Positions 32,192-39,191 of a stretch of 64,000 bases of DNA are shown piece by piece. The stretch is from CAZDVQ01 sp964508975 (lineage in GTDB: Bacteria; Bacteroidota; Bacteroidia; Chitinophagales; Saprospiraceae): positions 1 to 64,000 of the forward strand of contig CAZDVQ010000017.1 in NCBI GenBank assembly GCA_964508975.1, read 5' to 3'. The first letter of the stretch is position 1; every line of letters starts with the position of its first letter. The notes beneath the pieces are model-generated. The model worked only from the letters and a program-made list of their open reading frames with translations. It searched no databases and was not told the origin of the DNA. The translations under genes were made by a program, and so were the position numbers.

Positions 32192-33191
32192 ACAAATTTA
32201 GTTGTTCAAATTGAATTGCGACATTACTAGAATCAGTAATGCCCAAAATATACTCTTTAATATTTTTTGCTAGATGGTATGCAAAATTAGGTGCAACAGC
32301 ATTACCAATTTGATTAAACTGATGTGTTTCTGTCCCTTGAAAATCAAACCAATCAGGGAAGCTTTGGAGCCTTGCAGCTTCACGAACTGTAATTCTTCTT
32401 CTTCTACCGTCTTGTAATCTTACCCTATGCATATCTCCAGTAGCTCCTGCAAGATTTCTACAAGTAAGTGTTCTTGCGGGTCTATTTAGATATAAATCTC
32501 GTGGATTGATACATTTGGAAGCTTTTTCGTAATTCGCAACATACTTGTCCATTGATGCTGTGAAAAACTTAGAGTTTTCATCAAATTCGTTCGCCAAAGC
32601 TCCCAGGGCATCTCCTGCTGTTACAGTTTTTCTTAGTGGTATAGGTAACTTTATTTTGCGTTTTGCACCAATTACAATGACACGCTCTCTATTCTGTGGA
32701 ACTTCATAGTTTACGGCATTCAACAGCGCATAATCAATGTGATACCCTAGTGCTTCGAGTTCATCTATGACTTCTTTTAAATACCATTTGTTTTTATACA
32801 ACATCCCCCTAACGTTTTCAAACATAAATACTTCAGGGTCAAGTTGTCTAACAGCTGCGATGAAGATTGGAAAACCATCTCTTGAATCTTTCAACCCAAG
32901 TTGCTTGCCTCCAACACTAAAGGGTTGGCAGGGGGGGCCACCAACGACAATATCTGCTTTAGGGTAAATTGAATCCGGCGTTAATTTGCCTGTTACACAT
33001 TCGCCCAGTAGATTTTTATTATAAGTACTAGAAGCATTTTCATCCATTTCATAGCCAATAGTTTTAAAACCATTAGCCTCAAAACCAAGAGATAATCCAC
33101 CACAACCCGCAAATAAATCAACCACAGTTTTATTTAAATCTGTGTCAATCCAAGGTTTCAGCTTATTATTTATCTCTTTCCAATATTCCAT
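32160..33191 (-). CDS. DNA (cytosine-5-)-methyltransferase
   Basis: 343 residues, complete C5 methylase. Motif I VVDLFAGCGGLSLGFE (23-38); catalytic motif IV GGPPCQPFSVGG (84-95, Cys88); motif VI FMFENVRGM; motif VIII QNRERVIVIG; motif IX RRRRITVREAARLQSFPDWF; motif X GNAVAPNFA. The short target-recognition region lies between VIII and IX. First gene of the restriction-modification operon. More AT-rich than the flanking housekeeping genes. C5 methylation is unusual beside a BsuBI/PstI nuclease, whose classic partners methylate adenine. Confidence 0.95.
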   Translation of the reverse strand: MEYWKEINNKLKPWIDTDLNKTVVDLFAGCGGLSLGFEANGFKTIGYEMDENASSTYNKNLLGECVTGKLTPDSIYPKADIVVGGPPCQPFSVGGKQLGLKDSRDGFPIFIAAVRQLDPEVFMFENVRGMLYKNKWYLKEVIDELEALGYHIDYALLNAVNYEVPQNRERVIVIGAKRKIKLPIPLRKTVTAGDALGALANEFDENSKFFTASMDKYVANYEKASKCINPRDLYLNRPARTLTCRNLAGATGDMHRVRLQDGRRRRITVREAARLQSFPDWFDFQGTETHQFNQIGNAVAPNFAYHLAKNIKEYILGITDSSNVAIQFEQLNLFDNETVYKFG

Positions 33192-33371
33192 TAGTCAAAT
33201 TATTAATTCATTACCTGATAACAAATTCAAAAAGGCATGTTTTCAAATACGCCTAGTTGGGCGAAATTAAACAAAATAAACTATCTATTCCAATTTTAGT
33301 CAAATTCAATCTACTTGAATTTGATTCGTCCTGTCTAAAGATATCATTTAGCGGCTGCACCTCAGCAGTTC

Positions 33372-33482
33372 CCGCGTTAGCGATGTGGAGCGGTGGCCCG
33401 CAGGGCCAGACCCGCAAGGGGCCGAGCGACAGCGAGCCGCGTAACGTAGCGGCGGCCGCAGGCCGCAACGCCCCAAAAAAAT
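33372..33482 (-). repeat. GC-rich structured repeat, family A, copy 5
   Basis: Minus strand: TTTTTTTGGGGCGTTGCGGC, CGCTACGTTACGCGGCTCGC, TGTCGCTCGGCCCC, TCTGGCCCTGCGGGCCACCG, CATCGCTAACGC. The first arm (GCGGCCTGCGGCCGC) differs in sequence but not pairing. In the rest of 33192-33588 I see no gene. Confidence 0.8.
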
Positions 33483-33588
33483 TGGTAAAATTTGGTAAAG
33501 ATTGCCTAAGGCTAAAATTTGTTTACATTAAGCTACCTATGCTTACTCCTTTGGTCCTAAAAGAAGGATACTTTTTCTTGACACTACC

Positions 33589-34302
33589 CTACACCGTAAA
33601 CCAGGCCATATACTCAATGTTTTTCTTGGGCTGGATAGGTGCCTCTACGATGCCCTGAAGCTTGAATCCATGATATGCAGCGCTGTCAAGTACCTTATCG
33701 AGGCCCTTTTGACGCAGGGCAGGGTCGGTGATGATGCCGTTGCTGAGGCGTGTGCGCTGGTCAAGTTCGAACTGCGGTTTAATGAGGCTTAAAAATGCTC
33801 CACCGGGCTTTAAAAAGCGTTTCAACTCGGGAATGATGAGCGTTTGGGAAGTAAACGACACATCCATGACGATGTAATCTACCGGGTTGGGCAGCTGGAA
33901 GTCCTTGATGTTGGTTTGCTCGTGTAGGCTGATATCGGCCCGACTACGCAAACTTGAATGCAACTGCTCGCTGCCAACATCTACCGCGGTGACGTGTTTG
34001 GCCCCATGTTGCAAAGCACAATCGGTGAAACCACCCGTAGAAGAACCCACGTCGAGTACCGTTTTGCCCTGGAAATCCAACTGGAAGGTTTGTATTATTT
34101 TCTCAAGCTTGAAGCCGCCTAAACTCACATATTGTAAGAGTTTATGCTCGGCCACCTCCACCACATCATCAGGTTTTAGGTTTAAGCCAGGCTTGCTGGC
34201 TGCCTTGCCGTTTACCAGTACATGACCTGATTCAATAGCCAACTTGGCCTTCTCGCGGGAAGGGAACAGTTGTTGTTCAATCAGGTAAACATCAAGGCGC
34301 AT
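33589..34302 (-). CDS. TlyA-family rRNA 2'-O-methyltransferase
   Basis: 237 residues. N-terminal S4 RNA-binding domain (residues 1-60, RLDVYLIEQQLFPSREKAKLAIESG and VLVNGKAASKPGLNLKP), then an FtsJ/RrmJ-type Rossmann domain with motif I TVLDVGSSTGGFTD and the catalytic K-D-K-E type residues around YIVMDVSFTSQ and LIKPQFEL. TlyA methylates cytidine 2'-OH groups in 16S and/or 23S rRNA in actinobacteria; the same or a hemolysin-like annotation is given in other phyla. Stands 55 bp downstream of the ACMSD gene on the same strand. Confidence 0.9.
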   Translation of the reverse strand: MRLDVYLIEQQLFPSREKAKLAIESGHVLVNGKAASKPGLNLKPDDVVEVAEHKLLQYVSLGGFKLEKIIQTFQLDFQGKTVLDVGSSTGGFTDCALQHGAKHVTAVDVGSEQLHSSLRSRADISLHEQTNIKDFQLPNPVDYIVMDVSFTSQTLIIPELKRFLKPGGAFLSLIKPQFELDQRTRLSNGIITDPALRQKGLDKVLDSAAYHGFKLQGIVEAPIQPKKNIEYMAWFTV

Positions 34303-34357
34303 GCGATGAGCGTACAGGTATTACTTGCCCGGCGTGCCGAGGTGGTTAAGGATGATT

Positions 34358-35374
34358 TTAAGTGCCGAGTATCAGCGAGGGACTAAGGTTAAGCCATTTT
34401 AAAGCAGATCCATGCAATAACTTGGCTTTTATATCTGGACTAAAACTGGAATCTTCAATGAGTTTGCCGGGCAAATCCTCGCCCAGCGGGAAGGGGTAAT
34501 CGGAGCCCAAGGCCACGAAATCGGCCCCGAACAAATCAACGATAACCTTAAGCATCATGGGGTCATGCACCAGCGAGTCGACGTAAAACTTGCCCAAGTA
34601 TTCGCGTGGATTCACGGGATTGTCAACGGCCACCAAATCGGGTCGGCAGTGAAACCCGTGTTCAATACGCCCCAGGGTGCCAGGGAACGAACCACCACCG
34701 TGGGCAAACATCACACGCAAGTTAGGCAAACGCTCCAACACGCCGCCAAATATCATGGAACAAATGGCCAGAGATGATTCGGCGGGCATGCCTACCAACC
34801 AAGGGAGCCAGTATTTTGTCATACGGTCGGTGCCCATCATATCCCAAGGGTGTACAAACACCGCCGCGCCTAGGCGTTCGGCTGCCTCGAAGAAAGGGAA
34901 CAATGCAGGGTCGCTGAGGTTCCAATCGTTGACATGCGAGCCGATTTCAACGCCGGCCAAGCCAAGCTCGTTCATACAGCGCTCTAGCTCGCGGATGGCC
35001 AACTCAGGGTCTTGCAGCGGCACGGTACCCAGGCCGATGAAGCGTTTGGGATAGCGTTTGCAAGCCTCGGCAATATGGTCGTTCAAAAAGCGAGCAACAT
35101 CGAGTGCATCTTGGGCTTTGGCCCAGTAATAAAACAACACGGGTATAGTTGAGAGTACCTGCATGTGTGTACCGTGTACGTCGCACTCGGTAATACGCTG
35201 TGCCGGATCCCAGCAGTTGGATTCTATCTCCCTAAAAAACTTATCGCCCACCATCATCCGCGCGCAGTTGCACTTATGATGCTCTAGGTGTACAAACCCG
35301 CCGTAGCCAAATTTCTCGGCATACTTGGGCATGTGCTCCGGCAAAATGTGCGTATGAACGTCGATTTTGAACAT
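34358..35374 (-). CDS. 2-amino-3-carboxymuconate-6-semialdehyde decarboxylase
   Basis: 338 residues of the ACMSD family (amidohydrolase superfamily, Zn-dependent), which removes CO2 from the kynurenine-pathway intermediate ACMS and diverts it from NAD synthesis. Metal ligands are visible: H7 and H9 in VHTHILP, VHPWDM and the Asp in LGSDYPFPLG. Matches to the animal and Pseudomonas enzyme run along the whole length (GYGGFVHLEHH, NCWDPAQRI, YWAKAQDALDVARFLND, KYWLPWLVGMPAESSLAICS, FAHGGGSFPGTLGRI). The ATG at 35374 is chosen over an upstream start in repeat DNA. No other kynurenine-pathway gene is in the window. Confidence 0.95.
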   Translation of the reverse strand: MFKIDVHTHILPEHMPKYAEKFGYGGFVHLEHHKCNCARMMVGDKFFREIESNCWDPAQRITECDVHGTHMQVLSTIPVLFYYWAKAQDALDVARFLNDHIAEACKRYPKRFIGLGTVPLQDPELAIRELERCMNELGLAGVEIGSHVNDWNLSDPALFPFFEAAERLGAAVFVHPWDMMGTDRMTKYWLPWLVGMPAESSLAICSMIFGGVLERLPNLRVMFAHGGGSFPGTLGRIEHGFHCRPDLVAVDNPVNPREYLGKFYVDSLVHDPMMLKVIVDLFGADFVALGSDYPFPLGEDLPGKLIEDSSFSPDIKAKLLHGSALKWLNLSPSLILGT

Positions 35375-35380
35375 TGGGAA

Positions 35381-35581
35381 GTTGATAGTTTGGTGTTGAT
35401 AGTTGATAGTTTTTAGGCTAGTAGCAGACTGGTAGTTAATATTTTGATGATGATAGTTCAGGGTTACAAGTTGAAAATCCTCGAAAAAGCCGGAGGTCCA
35501 CTCCTCACTCCTCACTCCTATCTCCTATCTCCTCTCTCCTATCTCACTCTGCTCTCTGCTCTCAGCACTCTGCACTCTGCT
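35381..35581. repeat. Two kinds of short-unit tandem repeat between ACMSD and TPR genes
   Basis: 35381-35460 consists of GTTGATAGT-type units (as at 3120 and 29270). 35500-35581 consists of CTCCTATCTCCTCTCTCC and CTCTGCTCTCAGCACTCTGC units, abutting the stop codon of the next gene. The ACMSD gene thus has repeat DNA where its promoter or leader should be. Confidence 0.65.
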
Positions 35582-36184
35582 CTACCTCCCTCCTTTCATC
35601 TTCCTTCCGCCTTTACCGTACATCATTTGTTGATGTTGGATACCCACGTTAGGCGCTTGGAGTGCTTTTTCGATTTGGCTGAGGTAATCCTCAATCATCG
35701 AGTTGGTTGGTTTGAGTTTGCGTGCTTTAACGGCGTATTCCTTGGCTTGGGTACGATTGTTTTTACGCAATTGAATACCCGCCAAGTTAACGTAGGCCAT
35801 AATTTGGCTATCGGCATCGGGCAAGCCGAGGTCGATGGCGGTTTTGAACTCCGTTTCGGCTTTAGCTAAATCCTGGCGGAACATAGCGATAGTACCACGC
35901 AAGAAATAGTACATAGCCTGCATACCAAACTGGAGCCATTGTGGTTTCCAGGTATATTTAAGCATGCGTTCAGCACCGTCAAAATCTTGGTCTTGCAGCT
36001 TACGCGCTGCCGCACCCACGCTACCGAGGAGTAAATAACGGATAAACAAGAAAATCATGATGAGCAAAAAGGGCCATGACCAAGCAAAGCCCACCGTGAA
36101 GGTTAAGGCAAAGAAGGCAACCGTTGAGATACCCATCAAGATGAGCAAACGTTCGAACGTAAAGAATAAAATTAAACGATACAT
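35582..36184 (-). CDS. Membrane protein with tetratricopeptide-like repeats
   Basis: 200 residues. Two hydrophobic segments near the N-terminus (ILFFTFERLLILMGISTVAF with ALTFTVGFA, and PFLLIMIFLFIRYLLLG), then TPR-like helices (AARKLQDQDFDGAERMLKYT, IAMFRQDLAKAETEFKTAID, GIQLRKNNRTQAKEYAVKAR). The C-terminus is basic and Gly/Met rich. Likely an inner-membrane protein with a cytosolic TPR platform; no partner known. Confidence 0.8.
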   Translation of the reverse strand: MYRLILFFTFERLLILMGISTVAFFALTFTVGFAWSWPFLLIMIFLFIRYLLLGSVGAAARKLQDQDFDGAERMLKYTWKPQWLQFGMQAMYYFLRGTIAMFRQDLAKAETEFKTAIDLGLPDADSQIMAYVNLAGIQLRKNNRTQAKEYAVKARKLKPTNSMIEDYLSQIEKALQAPNVGIQHQQMMYGKGGRKMKGGR

Positions 36185-36246
36185 GGTTGTGCTGAATTAT
36201 TGGTTTTTTGGCCTGTTGTGGCGCAGCGCGAAGATAGTTCTTTTTA

Positions 36247-36372
36247 ACTATGAGTTATGAACTATGAACGAGGAACTTTTTTTGGGAACGAGGAATGATG
36301 AACAATGAACAATGAACTATGAACAATGAACTATGAACAATGAACTATGAACAATGAACGATGAACGATGAA
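36247..36372. repeat. Degenerate TGAACTATGAACAA tandem repeats
   Basis: About 13 imperfect units of the type ATGAACAATGAACTATGAAC fill 36300-36372, with looser copies from 36247. The same motif occurs at 16732-16770, 36470-36495 and 51134-51168. Confidence 0.7.
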
Positions 36373-36468
36373 TCCGGTCGAGCGTAGCTCGGCCCAACCC
36401 CCGCTACCAACTGACGCGCAGCGTCGGTGCAGTGGAGGGGGTCGGCGCGCAGCGCCGGGGGGAGGCGC
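36373..36468. repeat. GC-rich repeat, family C, copy 1
   Basis: Begins CCGGTCGAGCGTAGCTCGGC and ends GCCGGGGGGAGGCGC. About 95 bp, closely matched by 54529-54623. Internal hairpin GACGCGCAGCGTC here is GACGCCCAGCGTC there; GGCGCGCAGCGCC here is GGCGCATAGCGCC there. Confidence 0.75.
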
Positions 36469-36560
36469 TATGATAATGATGAACTATGAACAAGGAATGC
36501 AGCATTCAAGTTTTCTGTTGTAGTGGGACTTACGGTGTTTGCCCCCCTGGACCCCGCGCC

Positions 36561-36582
36561 AGGCCAATGCCATTAAGCGTTA
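36561..36582. repeat. Motif CAATGCCATTAAGCGTTA shared with 23578-23595
   Basis: AGGCCAATGCCATTAAGCGT here and AGGTCAATGCCATTAAGCGT at 23574; an inverted CGCTTAATGGCAT is at 36837-36849. Significance unknown. Confidence 0.45.
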
Positions 36583-36600
36583 ATTTTTCAGGGTTTTATA

Positions 36601-36793
36601 ACCACCCCGTCTGCGCTACAGGGTGTAAAACACCCTGTGCGCATCCACCCCTCCTTGAAAAGGAGGGGAACTGGCTTATTCTTTTAAATAACTGTAAATC
36701 AAATATTTATAGCAAGGCATGAGCTCCCCTCCTTTTCAAGGAGGGGTGGATGCAAGCGGAACGCGAAGCGTGGAGCGCAGCAGACGGGGTGGT
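36601..36793 (+). mobile_element. 193-bp inverted-repeat element E, copy 2
   Basis: Same termini as the copy at 10975 (ACCACCCCGTCTGC / GCAGACGGGGTGGT) and the same length, in opposite orientation. One arm hairpin is AGGGTGTAAAACACCCT here and GTGGCGTTTTACGCCAC there: the sequence changed but pairing was kept. The central spacer is AT-rich and without a reading frame. Solo fragments lie near 54325 and 57205-57245. Confidence 0.8.
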
Positions 36794-36851
36794 TATTTAA
36801 GGTAAAAAAACACTCGAAAATGGTCAAAATAAATATCGCTTAATGGCATAC

Positions 36852-36957
36852 CGCGCCAGCGATGCGAAGCGGTGGCCCGTAGGGCCAGACCGCAACGCGG
36901 GCCGAGCGTATAGCGAGCCGCGAAGCGTAGCGACGGCGAAGCCGGGGCGCCCAAAAA
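36852..36957 (-). repeat. GC-rich structured repeat, family A, copy 6
   Basis: Minus strand: TTTTTGGGCGCCCCGGCTTC, GTCGCTACGCTTCGCGGC, TCGCTATACGCTCGGCCCGC, GTCTGGCCCTACGGGCCACC, CATCGCTGGCGC. A near-consensus copy upstream of the ABC transporter gene. Confidence 0.8.
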
Positions 36958-36984
36958 GAATAAATGATGAAATGATGAATTGAT

Positions 36985-37041
36985 TAACTCTAAACTCATA
37001 ACTCTAAACTCCTAACTCATAACTCCTAATTCCTAACTATT
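36985..37041. repeat. Short AACTCTAAACTCATAACTCC repeats
   Basis: Seven or so degenerate units of about 8 bp lie directly before the promoter of the ABC transporter. A related CTCCTAACTCCTAACT array is at 62607-62650. Confidence 0.6.
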
Positions 37042-37062
37042 ACAATTTTTGCCTAATTAACG

Positions 37063-37070
37063 TAACTTTG
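37063..37070 (+). promoter_or_regulatory. -7 box for the ABC transporter
   Basis: TAACTTTG, a full TAnnTTTG match, 49 bp upstream of the ATG at 37120. Confidence 0.55.
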
Positions 37071-37119
37071 CCGCCACTTACTTGTTCCCAAGTAATTCCA
37101 TTTAATCCATAAGCACCCC

Positions 37120-38910
37120 ATGAGCTCCAAGCCACAAGCGGAAAACGCTAAAAAACGCCTCTCGTTCGACGATATCAAAGCAGCCGGCAAAATATTTGCC
37201 TACATCAAACCCTACAAATGGCCCTTCATCGCGGGTATGCTGTTCTTGGCCATCGGCTCGGTGCTGTTCATGTTCATCATGGCGATTCCTGGCGAGGTGG
37301 TTAAAATCCTGGACGGTACCTCGAAGTACGATGTGTCGGTGAACACGGCTTTCCTCGTGCTGTTCGCGGCCCTGCTCATCCAGAGTGTGTTCTCGTACCT
37401 GCGGGTGTACACCTTTGGTATCGTGAGCGAGAAAGGCATGGCCGATATCCGCAAGGACCTTTACGGCAAGCTGATTACCCTGGGCATTCCCTTTTTTGAA
37501 GAAAAACGCACCGGCGAGCTTACCTCGCGCATCACCAACGACGTGACGCAACTACAAGGCGTACTCACCACTACTTTCCCCGAGTTTGTGCGCCAGATTA
37601 TCATCCTGCTCATCGGTATCATTTACCTCGCGGTAGCCATGCCCGGCCAAACCCTCATCATGTTGGCCACCTTCCCCGTGATTATCGTGACCGCTATATT
37701 TTTTGGCCGATACATCCGCAAGGTAGTGAAACAACGCCAGGACGAGCTGGCTGCCACCAACGTGATCGTGGAGGAAACCATGCAGTCGGTACACAGCGTG
37801 AAAGCTTATACCAACGAGTTGTTCGAGACCAAGCGCTACGGTAAATCGCTCAACAAGCTGGTAGACGTTTCGATACAAGCCGCCAAAATGCGCGGTTTAT
37901 TTGCCTCTTTCATCATTTTTGCCTTGTTTGGTGTGTTGTTCTTCGTGATGTGGCGCGCCGCCGTGAGCGTGCAAAATGGCAGCATGACCATCGGCGACCT
38001 TTGGAATTTTGTGTTTTTTACCGTGCTGATTGGCGCGGCCATAGCCAGCTTAGGCAGTTTTTACACCGAGATTGTGAGTGCCGTGGGCGCCACCGAGCGT
38101 ATCCGCGAGATACTAGCCCTCGACTCGGAAGTAAGCATGGAGAAAGCCAACGATACCCTACCCCGTTTCAACGGCAAGATTAGTTTCCAGAACGCCACTT
38201 TTGCCTACCCAACCCGCCGCGAGTTAACGGTGCTCAACGGTATATCGTTTGAGATTGAGCCCGGCCAGAAAGTGGCTATCGTGGGCTCTAGCGGCTCGGG
38301 AAAATCAACCATAGCGCAATTATTGCTGCGTTTTTACCAGCTCGATGGCGGCGAGATCATCGTGGACGGCCAATCGGCCAACAGCTACGACATCACGGCT
38401 TACCGCAAGCAAATGGCCATTGTGCCACAGGACGTGTTGTTGTTTGGCGGCAGCATCCGCGAGAACATTGCCTACGGTAAACCCGATGCCAGCGACGAGG
38501 ACATCATGGCGGCAGCCCAAAAAGCCAACGCCTGGGAGTTCATCAGCAAGTTCCCCGAGGGGCTCGACACGGTGGTGGGCGAGCGTGGTATCAAGCTCAG
38601 CGGCGGGCAGCGCCAGCGCATTGCCATCGCGCGCGCCATATTGAAAGACCCGGCCATATTGATCTTGGACGAGGCCACCTCGTCGCTCGATGCCGAGTCG
38701 GAAAAAGTAGTACAAGATGCCCTCGACGTGTTGATGGAAGGCCGTACCTCGGTCATCATCGCGCACCGTTTGGCTACCATCCGCGAGGCCGATAAAATAT
38801 TGGTGCTGGACCGTGGTCAAATTGTAGAATCTGGCAACCACGAGACCTTAATGCAGCAGGAAAACGGTATATACCAAAGCTTGGTCAAGCTACAGTTCGA
38901 GTTGAGGTAG
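37120..38910 (+). CDS. ABC transporter, fused permease/ATP-binding (MsbA-like exporter)
   Basis: 596 residues: six-helix type 1 exporter domain (about 25-340; for example WPFIAGMLFLAIGSVLFMFI and TGELTSRITNDVTQLQ) and a nucleotide-binding domain (about 355-596). Walker A GSSGSGKS (389-396), Q-loop IVPQDVLLFGG, signature LSGGQRQR (493-500), Walker B ILILDEATSSLD (Glu is catalytic), H-loop IIAHRLAT. It works as a homodimer or half-transporter pair. The substrate is probably lipid or drug; MsbA, LolCDE-independent lipid flippases and drug exporters all share this layout. No partner gene is adjacent. Confidence 0.92.
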   Translation: MSSKPQAENAKKRLSFDDIKAAGKIFAYIKPYKWPFIAGMLFLAIGSVLFMFIMAIPGEVVKILDGTSKYDVSVNTAFLVLFAALLIQSVFSYLRVYTFGIVSEKGMADIRKDLYGKLITLGIPFFEEKRTGELTSRITNDVTQLQGVLTTTFPEFVRQIIILLIGIIYLAVAMPGQTLIMLATFPVIIVTAIFFGRYIRKVVKQRQDELAATNVIVEETMQSVHSVKAYTNELFETKRYGKSLNKLVDVSIQAAKMRGLFASFIIFALFGVLFFVMWRAAVSVQNGSMTIGDLWNFVFFTVLIGAAIASLGSFYTEIVSAVGATERIREILALDSEVSMEKANDTLPRFNGKISFQNATFAYPTRRELTVLNGISFEIEPGQKVAIVGSSGSGKSTIAQLLLRFYQLDGGEIIVDGQSANSYDITAYRKQMAIVPQDVLLFGGSIRENIAYGKPDASDEDIMAAAQKANAWEFISKFPEGLDTVVGERGIKLSGGQRQRIAIARAILKDPAILILDEATSSLDAESEKVVQDALDVLMEGRTSVIIAHRLATIREADKILVLDRGQIVESGNHETLMQQENGIYQSLVKLQFELR

Positions 38911-38915
38911 GTGGG

Positions 38916-39062
38916 ATTTGGGGGGCGTGCCCCTCGGCCTAACGGCCTTCGGGTCGCTACGCTACGCCGCTCGCTATTCGCTCGGCCCGCTACGCGGTCT
39001 GGCCTACGGCCACGGCTGCGCATCGCTCACGCTTCGGCGGCAGAGCCGCCCCGACCGAGCGG
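38916..39062 (+). repeat. GC-rich structured repeat, family A, copy 7
   Basis: Starts 5 bp after the ABC transporter stop. Blocks: ATTTGGGGGGCGTGCCCC, GTCGCTACGCTACGCCGC, TCGCTATTCGCTCGGCCCGC, the arm TGGCCTACGGCCA, CATCGCTCACGC, and an extra hairpin (CGGCGGCAGAGCCGCC). It ends 130 bp before the helicase gene, at the border to AT-rich DNA. Confidence 0.78.
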
Positions 39063-39147
39063 GTAAATAACAACTAGGCTTATACCGGCTACTGCAAATC
39101 TCCAATAAAACCTTTGCTTAGACTTGCATTTTTATATAACTTTTTTT

Positions 39148-39155
39148 TATCTTTG
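39148..39155 (+). promoter_or_regulatory. -7 box for the first defence-island unit
   Basis: TATCTTTG, a full match, 36 bp upstream of the ATG at 39192; a TTG lies 21 bp before it. Confidence 0.6.
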
Positions 39156-39191
39156 TGATGTATTCTAAGAAATATTTATGTAATTATACCG

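Noticed and set aside
36601..36793. E elements as a CRISPR-like or integron site
   Set aside because: There are only two distant copies, no regular spacers, and the inverted symmetry with terminal repeats fits a MITE-like element better.
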